Shown here one piece after another: positions 21,701 through 31,627 of a stretch of 64,000 nucleotides of DNA. Source of the stretch: Kingdonia uniflora (lineage: Eukaryota; Streptophyta; Magnoliopsida; Ranunculales; Circaeasteraceae); the NCBI GenBank assembly GCA_014058105.1, contig JACGCM010002784.1, forward strand, positions 310,001 to 374,000, read 5' to 3'. How positions within the stretch are numbered: the stretch's first letter is position 1; each line of letters starts with the position of its first letter. The notes beneath the pieces were generated by a model that worked only from the letters and a program-made list of their open reading frames with translations, was not told where the DNA came from and did no database searches. Made by a program: the position numbers and the translations under genes.

Positions 21701-23330
21701 ATTCAAGCATTACATATTCAACATCCATTATTCCATTCATATTCCATACATCCATTATTCTATACATACACATTCAATATCATTCATATTTTGATAGTTT
21801 TAATCAACAGATAAACCACAGTATAAACCACGGGGGAAGAGATGCAGAGTAGAGAAAAAGGTGACAAAAGTATAAACCACAACAGATCAGATAAGAGAAA
21901 AGTATAAATCCAAGAAAAGTATAAATCCAACAGATGCAACAGATTAAAGATGCAACAGATGCATCAGAGATGCAAAGTATAAACCACTAGGAATATACAC
22001 TATTTGTAAAGAGATCATAGATCAGAGATCAAAGTATAATCCAACAGGACTGCAAAGTATAAATCCAAGATTTTTTTTGGAATTTGGAGAGAAAAAGAGA
22101 TAAGAGATGCAACAAACCTTGATTTTTCAGAATTGAATTGGGAATATACACTATCTGTAAAGAGATGCCTTAATTGAAACCCCAATTGGTGTTGTCTGAT
22201 TTTCCTTTTCCTCAATTGAAACCCCAATTCCTCGATTTTGATTTTCCTTGATTATGATTTTCTTTGTTTCCTCGATTGAAGCCCCAACTCCTCGATTGAT
22301 TGCTTGAGATACAGAGATACAGAGCTTGTTGTTGTCAAGGATTTGATTTGATTTTCCTTTTCCACAGGGGAAAAGATACAAAGAAGAGCTTGCTGCTTCA
22401 AATCAAAGAGGATTTAAGAGAGAGCTTGTTGTTGTTGTTGTCAAATGCCAGACAGGGTTTCTAATAATCTAACATAGCTTAGCCTTGATTAATAACTTAT
22501 AAAGGTATAATAGTAAAAGTTTTAGTTGATATTTAATGGGGCGGATGCGAGGCGGATAACAGATTTTATGTTAGCAGTCCCAAATCCTCCCCGATCCCCG
22601 ATGGATTTTTGGTAGCTTATACCATCCCCATCCCCATCCCCATCCCCATCCCCATCCCCATACCCGGTTAGCTCATACCAAATCTGCCCCGTTCGGGGCG
22701 GGGCGGATCCCCAGCGGGACGGGGCAAATTGCTATCCCTAGTCAAGAGCCTTCAAAACTTATGCATGTTTTTTTTTTGCCAGCCTCATCACCAGGGTGCC
22801 AACTAACCTTTTTGTCTTCTTTGCATTTGGCTTATAGATCCAATAGATACATAAAAAAGGAAATCCGTGCACTACCTACCTCTGTGTTTGAACCCTACCA
22901 GTATTAACTGAACAACCCGTTTATCAATATACACTTGTTACATTCTCCCTGGTCTATTGGCCTTTTAAATTATGCTTATTAATGTTTTGATTCACAGTGT
23001 TCCCCACCTGAATACCGTAAGCCCGTTGCTTTCGAACATGGAAAGGTCTCAGCTCAACTCTATGTTTCAGGCTTCCCTAAGTGAGGTGGTATAGAAAATG
23101 TTTTTACTTTGTTTTTCCTTTACTAATTTTCACTATTGTCCTAGTATCTTCTATCAAAGATATGTACCCTCCATACATATATGTTTCAATACCTTCTCTT
23201 TTTCTTTAGAATTTGATCCATTATGGAATTTATAATTTATATGCATGATAAATGAACTCGTAATTATACTGATTTTCTCTCTCTTCAGAAACTAGATTCA
23301 GGCGACCAACTACCTCATACACCCAGTTAA
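15723..23330 (+). CDS. TOM2B: TOM2B-like small protein, five exons
   Basis: Exons are 15723..15845, 16828..16893, 16985..17049, 22998..23085 and 23289..23330. All introns are GT-AG and phases fit, giving an open 127-residue protein. It contains ATVADQISQALLSTTNLLQL, KLPKNLLAKTSTIKNTAQVL, MPRVISSLDAHMDSGLQ, and a short tail ending LPHTPS. I recognise this from family knowledge as close to TOM2B of Arabidopsis (about 120 residues), a small protein needed by the plant for efficient tobamovirus multiplication. There is no signal peptide or membrane segment; it is mostly helical. Intron 3 is 5.9 kb and full of transposons. A Harbinger element ends 52 bp before the ATG, so the native promoter is displaced and expression is uncertain. 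Confidence 0.7.
17050..18154. other. Intron 3 of the TOM2B-like gene, left part: unassigned
   Basis: Short frames at 17315..17542 and 17570..17758 show no family I recognise and no splice logic linking them to the gene. The segment may be an old degraded insertion, but no ends or duplications were found. Confidence 0.4.
18155..18262 (+). mobile_element. SINE-like unit
   Basis: Polymerase III type boxes can be seen: a box A-like tggcagggctag at 18168 and a box B match gatcaattc at 18205..18213, 37 bp apart. An A-rich tail follows at about 18238..18262. The spacing fits tRNA-derived SINEs. No target duplication was established, so this is a weak call. Confidence 0.35.
18335..18790 (-). mobile_element. 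5'-truncated LINE fragment with RNase H
   Basis: On the minus strand, a 3'-terminal RNase H-like domain reads LEIGIQNGITNVAV, STSSTLIVDIES, then LIGQLPRFNIAHTFKKAN and AKFLSSSAVDP. It is followed by a short 3' region and a run of 12 A (T run at 18335..18346 on the plus strand). The usual STDS-type aspartate is replaced by Ser in STSS. This is the layout of a plant LINE 3' end inserted antisense in the intron. No target duplication was found. Confidence 0.6.
18791..20737. other. Intron 3, middle part: mostly unassigned
   Basis: No intact genes were found. A short local duplication occurs near 18792..18880 (aagatgcccatgtaatctct, then aagatgcccaggtaatctct). On the minus strand near 20180..20290, a piece reading GTYQIMEVLGLAYYHLDL faintly recalls the end of a chromovirus-type integrase, but neighbours do not support it. 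Confidence 0.35.
20738..21302. mobile_element. Non-autonomous hAT element, 565 bp
   Basis: The left end is CAGGGCCATCCCTA and the right end, reverse complemented, is CTGGGCCGTCCCTA. The flanks are tggactga (20730..20737) and tagactga (21303..21310), an 8-bp duplication with one mismatch, as expected for hAT insertions. The inside carries no transposase. It lies in intron 3 of the TOM2B-like gene. Confidence 0.75.
21400..22740. mobile_element. Non-autonomous hAT element with C-rich subterminal arrays, 1341 bp
   Basis: The left end is TAGGGATGGCAATGGGGCGG and the right end, reverse complemented, is TAGGGATAGCAATTTGCCCC. A perfect 8-bp target duplication, gtcaagag, occurs at 21392..21399 and 22741..22748. 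Both subterminal regions hold ccccat arrays and ggggcgga blocks. The centre is AT-rich with repeated tataaatccaa and caacagatgca words and a cctcgattgaa repeat near 22200..22300. No transposase domain was found, so it must have moved in trans. Confidence 0.85.
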
Positions 23331-23519
23331 AGAATATCTAAAGACAGAAAATTAGCAACACTTGAAAGCGTCTAATGCAGACAGCATTAGAAATTTATCA
23401 ATCATCTCAATCACTACTTTTGGTAATATATTATCATTGATTCAATCTTTTCATAAATTTTGGGGCGAGTAACCGGCGTTCTTTCTTCCCTATCTAAGGG
23501 TATGTATTTATACATCATG

Positions 23520-23645
23520 AAAAAGATCTGTAAAGTATGTAGATTTGATCCAGGAAGTTTGTATGCTTAAAAAGATCTGTAAAGTATGTAGATTTGATCT
23601 AGGAAGTTTGTATGCTTAAAAAGATCTATGAAGTTTGTAGATTTA
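23520..23645. repeat. 49-bp direct repeat, 2.5 copies
   Basis: The unit, starting aaaaagatctgtaaagtatg and ending gaagtttgtatgctt, occurs at 23520 and 23569 with one difference and is partly present from 23618. It lies 190 bp downstream of the TOM2B-like stop codon and could be within the 3' untranslated region. Confidence 0.8.
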
Positions 23646-23752
23646 TGCGTTATATTTTCCAACCAATTGCTAAACCTTTAAGACCTGGCTGAATTCGACC
23701 CTTCCAAGTTTAGTTATTGAAATCGTAGTGGAGATTTCATTAATCATCTTTG

Positions 23753-23986
23753 TGTAGGGACTTATCCCTCGACCTAACCCAATTCGAACTACCTCCATAT
23801 CAGATTCACGCATTTTACACGTGACATGGACAGTCAGCACTGCCACCTAAACCACTAACTGATAAAGAATGTAGACCGAGCACCACAAAAAAATATGAGT
23901 AAGTCAAGACACCTGTCTTCCACGAACTCAACAGTTACTCAGTCAACTACCACTTACCTTATTGTTCGGAGAACGTGCTTCAACAC
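23753..23986 (+). repeat. Left part of a B/C-type LTR
   Basis: It starts tgtagggacttatccctcga and closely follows the C LTR (from 32062) for about 234 bp, including the G-box cacgtg at 23818 and the cgtgcttcaacac arm. It stops where the LTR of element E begins (tgtagtagcatg). It is probably part of an old solo or truncated LTR interrupted by E. Confidence 0.75.
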
Positions 23987-24452
23987 TGTAGTAGCATGTT
24001 TCCCAGGTTCGACAAATATAAGCCAACATAACATAGTCGAAGACAGCTCAACATTTGAGAAGATGTCAGGTCTACAACCACAAGTTCTCGACCTACTAAA
24101 AGTAGCCGTTGTGCTTGGTCAAGGAAGAGCCGTTGAAGATCTGCGAAGTTCGCCTACTACTCCCGAAATAGGAAACCATTTTTCTTTTTGTAAGATGCCT
24201 ATATCTACTATAAATATAGGCAGAAAATAGGTTATTCAGATCCGCAACTTTACTATTCAATCATCCTTACGTTCATATCATACAACAACTTTTAATAGTT
24301 AGCAACTTATTGGATTTTACATCAAAATCCTCCTCGAGGTCGTAGTTTTTCTCAAGTTTCTACGTAAAATCTGATTCGTTTTAGCTTATTATTGCACCAT
24401 CCTTACTAAAAATATTGGCGAAGATTATCCTCTCGAAAAACACGCTATTATA
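23987..24452 (+). repeat. 5' LTR of element E
   Basis: It starts TGTAGTAGC and ends CTATTATA before the primer-binding site. A TATA box is at 24209..24216 (tataaata). A conserved block cctcgaggtcgtagttttt near 24330 is shared with the other LTRs. The rest of the LTR differs from the B/C and D types. Confidence 0.7.
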
Positions 24453-24514
24453 ATTGGCACCGTCTGTGGGAAAGCCATACTTTTCTTTACCACCTTTGAT
24501 CTAAAAACAATCCG

Positions 24515-26095
24515 ATGACAAACATGAATCTCTGAAGCCATTCTAGTACGCTTAGAAACCATGAGATCAACCCGATACCGAAAACAGTCGATCTGCACAT
24601 CGTAGTGATCGAACTACAGAAACAAATGGAATCTGATCGGGTCCAGATGTTGGAAGATCAGCGGATTCACGCCCAAACTCTTCAAGCCGAAAGAGACGAA
24701 AGGAGAAAGGCCTTGGACCAATAGAGTTGGACACATAAGAAAGAAATGGAGAATTTACGAAGAACTCAGGATCGGCTTACCGGCCGTCAAACATTACCTC
24801 CTTAGGCCCAAAGTGAACATCGTTCCAGGGCAACCCAGAGAGAAAACCAGTCAAGAGAAGAACGAATACGAACTTCTCGGTCTAGATCAATAAATCCAGA
24901 CAGGGCTTCTCGACATTTTGGACTTACATCTTTAGTATCGACAACTCTCGGAAGTCGACGTACCCGTAATCAAACCCCACTGCCACCAACGAGACGACCT
25001 ATCAGAGACCGATTGGGGCCTGAAGGACAGAGAGACTTTGATCCACAGGTTGCAGCCATACCAATTCCTCATCCACAAATCATCACTTTGGACAACCTAA
25101 ACAATAAGATCCAAGTCATAAACTCTGAGGCCGAAGATTTGCTCTCGATAAAATCGAAGCAAATCCTATCTCTCCTCATCTCGAAGTCATGCCCATTCCG
25201 AAAATTTTCCATAAGCCAAAATTTATTCAGTATGCAGGCCTCACTGACCCTCTCACCCACGCCCGACACTTCAAAGCCGCAGTTGGATTATACTCTAAAC
25301 TCGACCACATGCTATGCAGACTAATCAACATGAGCCTAAAAGAAGAACCTCTCAGATGGTTCCATACTATCCCCGAAAGCTCCATCACCACATTCAGCCA
25401 GTTATAGTCTTTTCAAGTCAAATTATGCTCATGCTTAAAAGCGAGAGATAACTGTGGATTCTTTGTTCTTCTTCGAGCAGATTAACAAGTTTTTACAAGC
25501 GATTCTTTTAGGAAACACGAAAGATTGGGAATTCAGATCCCAAGATTGTCGTTGCTACATTCACCTCAACATTGCATATCGACTCCAAAGTTCGAGAAGA
25601 ACTAACCTTACACAAGCCCATAACAGTGATAGAAATGATTGATGTTGTTAATAACTACATCGAATTAGAACGATCCAAGAAGGGTAAAATACAAAACTCC
25701 TTTGCCATCCATTCTCGTAAAATATTTTTGCCTCCACCCCAAAAATCAACCAATAACGAAGCACCCAAGCAGCGCGGAAGAAATACCGACAACGCTAGAA
25801 AGAGAGACGGAAGGCCAGATAGACCCGTCCCGGTTCTACCTCCTATGATAACCACTATCTCCACTATCTTACCAACGATAAAGAGAAATAAATTTTATCG
25901 GGCAACACAAGCAATTCCTGATATCCTCAACAAGCCTTTGTGTCAGTATCACAACATGCATAGTCACGAAACTGACAACTGCTACTCTTTCATTCAAAAT
26001 TTTCATCGCATTCTATTAGCTGGAAGACTTCATAATTATGTAGTCGACATTCAAAAGTTCCTCGAAGAAGAAACTAAAAACAAAGGCATTGATTA
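24515..26095 (+). pseudogene. Gag of element E
   Basis: The ATG at 24515 lies 45 bp after the primer-binding site. A Glu/Arg-rich N-terminal part is followed by KFIQYAGLTDPLTHARHFKA, LYSKLDHMLCRLINM, EEPLRWFHTIPESSITTFSQ and the C-terminal part from 25572 (VREELTLHKPITVIEMIDVV). A degenerate zinc knuckle reads CQYHNMHSHETDNC near 25942. A stop near 24530, a frameshift near 25150 and further breaks make it non-functional. Confidence 0.75.
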
Positions 26096-26116
26096 AGAGC
26101 AAGGCCAAGGGCAAGC

Positions 26117-26752
26117 TTGCCATCTTTACATGATAGAGATTATAAAAGGAAAGAAAACAAAACAAAACAAAACGATCGAATTACATCTTGTTGTAAAATG
26201 ATATCCTCAGACAAGTCAACAAAACTACTCCTCAGTTCCAGCAAATCAAAGCGTCCGTACCATATTTCTTTCGAGGACTGTGATACCAGCCATGTCAAGT
26301 ACCATCATGATGACCCTCTGATCATTATGCTCAAAGTAGGACATGACTACATGTACACGCTTCTCGTCGATACAGGAAGCGCAACAGATGTTTTGTTCAA
26401 AAGGGCAATTGATGTTCTGGGACTCAAAGACTCAGTGAAAGCTTCGACAACCACCATTACAGGTTTTAACGATTCCAAAGAATCAGCCACGGGAGAAATC
26501 ACCCTGCCAGTTCAAGCGGGACCGGAAACCACTTCCGTTAAATTCGTGGTCATCGATGTTAAGTCCAAATATTTGGGAATTTTAGGGCGGAGTTGGCTAT
26601 ATTCGATCAAGCCAGTACCTTCGACATATCATATGGCATTGAGATTTCCAACAGATTACGGAGACTATGAAATCAAAGGAAGTCAAGCGGTTGCACGAAT
26701 GCGCGAGAATACCACAACCAACTTTCACACAGCTAAACTTCTAAAGGCATAA
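26117..26752 (+). pseudogene. Aspartic protease of element E
   Basis: This is an open 211-codon frame. It contains FEDCDTSHVKYHHDDPLIIM, the active site LLVDTGSATDVLF (intact DTGSA), and the C-terminal LGILGRSWLYSIK. It is the best-preserved part of E. It is kept as pseudogene because the element as a whole cannot make a polyprotein. Confidence 0.8.
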
Positions 26753-26881
26753 CAACTATAACAGGAAGCACCCTCTACATTCGAGTAGCATGATACTGAA
26801 ATAGTAGATTCCGTTGAACTCGATGGGCCTGGACGTAATACCTTTATCGGCTCCAAGCTGTCATCTGGCGAAAAAGAAACC

Positions 26882-28250
26882 ATGATTCAACTCTTAGAGA
26901 AAAACGTCGACATCTTCGCATGGTCTTTTCAAGAGATGCCCGACATTAATCCTTCGATCGCATGCCACAAGCTTAGCCTCCTTCCAGACAGCAAAACAGT
27001 TGTACATAAGCGTCAAAATTTAGCTCCCCGCCTTCGCGAAGCCGTAAATGAAAAAAATGATAAACTCTTTCGCGTAAGATTTATTCGGGAAGCAAAATAT
27101 CCAAAATAGGTTTCTAACATAGTGGCAGTCCCAAAGAAAAATGGGAAAATCAGAGTTTGTGTTGATTTCACAGAACCCAACAAGTTTATACCCAAAGATA
27201 ACTTTTCTCTCCCCCTGACCCGACACCTCCTAGACTCTGTAGCAGGGCACGAACTTCTTTCAATGATGGATGCAGCCTCTAGTTACAATCAGGTTCCTTT
27301 CGCCGAAGAAGATCAGGAAAAGATAACTTTTGTCACAGAAAGAGGTCTTTACTGTTACACAGTGATGCCTTTTGGATTAAGAATGCAGGAGCCACTTACT
27401 AACGGCTTGTCACTAAAATGTTCAAAGTTCATTTAGGTAAAATCATGGAGGTATACATCGATGATATGATCTGCAAAAGCTTGAAGCGTAAAGATCACTG
27501 CAACAACCTCCAAACCATCTTCGATATCCTTCGTACCTACTAGATGAAACTTAACTAAAAAAAAATGTCAATTCGGTGTCGCATCTGGTAAATTTTTGGG
27601 ACACCTGGTTAGTAAAAGGGGAATTGAAATTGATCTGCACAAATCAAAGCACTCATGGCAATGCCATCTCCTCGAACAATAAAAGATGTACATAAATTTG
27701 CTGACAAGATTGCAGCTCTTCACAGGTTTATCTCCAAGTCATCTGATCGATGCAAACTTCATTCTTCATGGAAATCCAACTCCACTGTCCAAAAAATACC
27801 CCAAGGAAATCGTTTGGACTCCTGATTGTGAATTGGCTTTCCAAGATCTTAAACGATACTTGGGGAGTCCTCCTATAATGAGTACTCTAGTTGATGGCGA
27901 AACACTGATAATGTACTTATTAACGACTGATGATTCCTTTAGCTCTGTCCTTATTCGAGAAGACAAAGGTGCAGAAAAACCAATCTACTTCATCAGCAAA
28001 ACTCTCATGCCTGCTTAGGAAAGATATACAACAACTGAAAAACAACTACTCGCCTTGGTCTACAGCTCTCAGTAACTTCGACCATATTTTCAAGCTCATC
28101 CAATCAAAATCATTACAAAATATCCTCTCAAACTTATCTTCTCTAAAAAAGAAAAATCTCGAAGAGTTCAACAATAGTCTATATTCCTCGGCGAATATGA
28201 CATCTCCTTCGAGCCTCAGATATCTATCAAAGGAAAAGCAGTAGCTGATT
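26882..28250 (+). pseudogene. Reverse transcriptase and RNase H of element E
   Basis: Pieces in order are MPDINPSIACHKLSLLPDSK, a stop at 27107 in place of Trp (KYPK-stop-VSNIVAVPKKNG), HLLDSVAGHELLSMMDAASS, FVTERGLYCYTVMPFGL, and the intact catalytic box EVYIDDMICKS near 27450. The connection and RNase H follow with shifts (GSPPIMSTLVDGE, then YFISKTL near 27990). A run of A near 27560 adds a frame break. Confidence 0.8.
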
Positions 28251-28289
28251 TCTTGGCAAATTTTCCAGTCGTGGGAAGAACTCAAAGAA

Positions 28290-28770
28290 GTATTGACAGA
28301 CGACTCAATTGCAGAGCCAGATGCATGGTTGCAAAGCACAGGATGGAGACTCTTTACGGATGGACCTGCTGGGCCACGAGGATCAGGAATCGGCATCGTT
28401 CTCGTTACACCATCCAATCATCGCATCGAGAAAACTATTAAATTCAAATTCTATGCCACCAACAATGAAACATAATATGAAGCTATCCTTCATGGATTGG
28501 ATCTTGCTATATCACTTGGGGCGAAAGAAATAGCTGTATATGTCGACTCCTTACTCGTCGCCAACCATTACAACAAGACATTCAAGACATCAGGAAAGAT
28601 GGTTGATTATGCATGCAACCTTGGTAGAAGAGAAAATGAGCAAATTCAAATCAGCAACAATCTCTTACCTCCCTCGAGCCGAAATTCGCCACACTGGCGC
28701 ACTAGCCTACATTGCTGCAATGCTCGAAGACAGTGAAAAAAGAACTTTGAATATCGAGGTCATCTTGAGC
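28290..28770 (+). pseudogene. Second RNase H of element E
   Basis: It reads WRLFTDGPAGPRGSGIGIVL, then NHRIEKTIKFKFYATNNET, a stop at 28473, then ILHGLDLAISLGAKEIAVYV and DSLLVANHYNKTF. The end reads RTLNIEVILS at the junction with LTR sequence. This domain between RNase H and integrase defines the Tat lineage. Confidence 0.75.
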
Positions 28771-28812
28771 TAATTCCGAGCCATCTTGAGCTTACGGAAT
28801 TAAGCCATTACA
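28766..28812 (+). repeat. Right end of a B/C-type LTR
   Basis: gagctaattccgagccatct and the following ...gcttacggaattaagccattaca match the last 46 bp of the C LTR (32616..32661). It pairs with the left LTR part at 23753..23986. The 3' flank does not continue into a primer-binding site, so this is a solo or 3' LTR end. Flanking 5-mers (ctttg and tttta) do not match. Confidence 0.7.
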
Positions 28813-29473
28813 TTTTACAGGGTTTGCTACAAGTAAGACAAGATATTGCGAAAACATAAAATAGATTCAATACAATGTGATAAGCTACGAAAGTTGTGCG
28901 TTCCTGTCGAAAAAGTGCTACGAAAGTTGTGAATTATCTTTTAACATGGGATATTTACACTTACACTGTGACTTTGCTTACTGAAGAGTTTGCGGAATGC
29001 AAGGAATGTGACGCTAGCTTTTTTATACCGATGAGAAGGCAACGTAGTGTACCTGGAGGTGGGATGGTCTAAGGCTCTAAGCTTAAACATGTTGCAAGAG
29101 CTAAACTAGGTACTGATTCTAAAGAGATTGGGTTTCAAGTGCAGATGCATTTGATCTAACATAAGAAAAAGGAGTTGCTTAAGGGCGATAGAGAGAGTCA
29201 GGCAGAGATATCTAGTGACACCCTTGCAGTAAGACAACTGCCAAGATGTTGCCAAGATGATTAGAAAGTTAAACTAAAACGATAATCTTAAAAAAGATAA
29301 GAAAGGAAACGATAAGCTTTAAAAAGAACAATCTGCAACATCATAAGCCAGACAAGTTATAACTCATCCTTTAAGAACAATCTGAGTACAATGAATGTAG
29401 AATCTGTAGATCATACTCCATGTTAGCAGATCTACGCTTCTGGAATCAAGACACTTATGGTTTACGCATGTTT
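28813..29473. other. Unassigned flank downstream of the dioxygenase gene
   Basis: No reading frames, repeats or element ends were recognised. It is presumed to be 3' flank of the minus-strand gene that ends at 29474. Confidence 0.4.
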
Positions 29474-31171
29474 TCAAAGGTTGGACAGAAGAAGCCTGTA
29501 GGGTTCTAAGGCTTTTGTACCATCACCTTGCACAGATGCATAGCTCCCAAGAAACTCTTTGTATTTGAAAGCTTTGTAGACTGGAGGATTTTGTTCATCA
29601 ACAAGTCTATGTGCAGGTTCTACTGTACTGTCCATCAAAGGACCGATAAACGTCTCAATTGTTGTACGGCCAGCACTTCTAGTCAGGACCCGATGTTCAG
29701 CACATTTTAACCTCCCATTGTTAATAACCTGCATCAAGTCAAACAAAATCTGGGTCTTAAACTATGCTCTTGCCTAATCTTGCATACATAATGTCTTATG
29801 AAAACTCATAATGTTTTAGGAAAACATAACGATGATATATGTGTACCTCTAACATGAGGCCTAAGTTTACAACTAGTACATTTGGAAGGGGATTCACGTC
29901 AATCAGTTCTCCATCCTTGAACACTTGTAGCCCAGAGACATCCCCTTGAAAAAGAAGCGTGAGCACATTAGGATCGCAATGCTTTGGTAAACCCAGTGTG
30001 TGAGTCGGGTCCAGGCACGGTGCGTAGTAGTTAATAGTCATTAGCAGACCTTGGCTGAGCTCTTTGTCAAAATAACCCGATTCAACTCCCAGTCCTTCAG
30101 AGATTAGCTTTAATAGCCTTAAGCCCAATTTCCTTGCCTCTGCTGAATATGTCCTTACCACCTCTCTGATCAGAAAACCGTAAGACCTTGGCTGAGCTCT
30201 CTGTCAAAATAACCCGATTCAACTCCCAGTCCTTCAGAGATTAGCTTTAATAGCTTTAAGCCCAATTTCCTTGCCTCTGCTGAATATGTCCTTACCACCT
30301 CTCTGATCAGAAAACCGTAAGAGATAACAAATTAAATTCTAACTAACTCGTGATATGTGTTCATGTAGGTTGAATTTACCTGTACTTAGTCGGCTTTGAA
30401 GGCCACAAGTTATAGTATTCCTGAACAGGATTACAAGGATGCCTAAGTTGGTCCCTCCAGTAATGAGTATGTTCTTTGTTGTTAGTTAACGCTTGCCCTC
30501 ACAGCCTTGTTGGGATTTTCCGTATAAAGACACCTTGTCTTCAGCAGGCAAGTCAAAAAACTCTTTTGCAACACTTGCCATGTTGAGAATCGTTGCTTCA
30601 TTGATTCCATGATTAATCACCTGTAAGCAACAAAGTTCAGGTTGGGCTGTCTTTTTGTAAGGACTCAAATCTGATAAAAGTGGGGGAAATGAGGAGTTTA
30701 AATACGCTAAATCTGAATATCTCAACTAAACATATACCATAAGAAAAATTCTGAGCTACAAGGAATATCTTATTTCCAGCCTAATACACAGACGAAAAAC
30801 ATATTATCTTACTTCTAGAATCTAGTCTAGAGTCCAAGATGAGACAATAAGATCATATAACTGCAATCAGAACGTTACTAAGGACATTAGGTACACAATT
30901 ATTCGATATCGAATTCGTGGTTTTCAGTTCATACTTTTTAAAGAATCTATGTAATTTCCAAGATTGTTGCAGCAGTGGAGGCAGCAAAACAGCAATTTAA
31001 TATTTGAGAGTTCAATGAGATCACCTGAAAGAAACTGTATTCCTTGCTAGCTTTAATGACTTGCTGAACAACATCTGCTCTTCCAAGATCAACTGCTGGA
31101 ATAGCTTTACCTGTAAAAACACCACGCCTGTCAGATTCCGAGAACGGTTGCATACTGAATTCACCAGACAT
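29474..31171 (-). pseudogene. 2-oxoglutarate/Fe(II) dioxygenase, hyoscyamine 6-hydroxylase-like, four exons, frameshifted
   Basis: Exons on the minus strand are 31171..31025, 30620..30380, 30165..29847 and 29728..29474, all with GT-AG introns. Exon 1 has KAIPAVDLGRADVV. Exon 2 has VINHGINEATIL, then, one frame off, HTHYWRDQLRHPCNPVQ. Exon 3 has LISEGLGVESGYF, LGLPKHCDPNVLTLL (the HxD iron ligands) and LQVFKDGELIDVNPLPN. Exon 4 has CAEHRVLTRSAGRTT (distal His and the 2-oxoglutarate Arg) and NPPVYKAFKYKEFL. Such enzymes hydroxylate or oxidise small molecules in the cytosol; the substrate cannot be told. Exon 2 is 241 nt, one off the needed phase, between CEGKR and the HYWRD block. Either it is a recent pseudogene or an unusual splice repairs it. 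Confidence 0.75.
30047..30320. repeat. 137-bp tandem duplication spanning the exon 3 acceptor
   Basis: Bases 30047..30183 are repeated at 30184..30320 with two or three differences. Each copy includes the splice acceptor (ctgatcag on the coding strand) and the first part of exon 3. The transcript therefore meets two nearly identical acceptors 137 nt apart. Because 137 is not a multiple of three, only the second gives the right frame. Confidence 0.9.
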
Positions 31172-31627
31172 AGGCTTCACTATCTTACAAACTATTTCAA
31201 AGCAGACAAGATGCAACTGGTTGTATTGCAAATCTTTTAGTTATAATACTCTCTCTTCAGAAGTGGTTGTAAGCTTGTTTTATCATAACTAAATAATAAA
31301 TTAGGTGGATGATTATTATAAGAATAGGAGATTTATCTTTCACACCAAGTGGGAATTTAATAGTGTCATTGAGACTATAATACATTTCCTTAAGGATATT
31401 TCACTGTCATGCTTGTCCTGAGCTAAAATTTTCATCCCATGAGACAATATATTAACACAATTAGAAACTATATTCATCAGCACGCTTTTTGCGTGTATGG
31501 AACCGGGAAGGAGATAATGATAAGAAAGATGTCATTGAATGAGAGATATGATGTGTATGAAGGATGGATCAGAGAACTGGTAGACCTGATCTTTAAGGGA
31601 TTTTCACTACAAAGATTTTGAAAATAC
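31172..31627. other. Upstream flank of the dioxygenase gene
   Basis: No coding feature was found. It would contain the promoter of the minus-strand dioxygenase, but no convincing TATA box at a fixed distance was chosen. Confidence 0.35.

Larger units (their letters stand above)
23987..28765 (+). mobile_element. Ty3/gypsy Tat-lineage retrotransposon E, 3' half deleted
   Basis: The order is LTR (23987..24452), primer-binding site attggcaccgtctgtggg (24453..24470), gag, protease, reverse transcriptase, RNase H and second RNase H. Coding sequence stops at 28770, just where integrase would begin, and joins directly to the last ~47 bp of a B/C-type LTR. Integrase, tandem repeats, antisense gene and 3' LTR are absent. 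The protein sequences are more distant from B, C and D than those are from each other. Confidence 0.8.

Noticed and set aside
22015..22381. Repetitive minus-strand frames in the hAT element
   Set aside because: They arise from the cctcgattgaa direct repeats; no transposase or zinc-finger motif and no splice logic.
28046..28417. 123-codon minus-strand frame opposite element E
   Set aside because: It is the shadow of the RNase H regions read on the plus strand, with no family resemblance.
23748..28817. Target-site duplication around the split C-type LTR
   Set aside because: The flanking 5-mers ctttg and tttta do not match, so no claim of a clean solo LTR is made.
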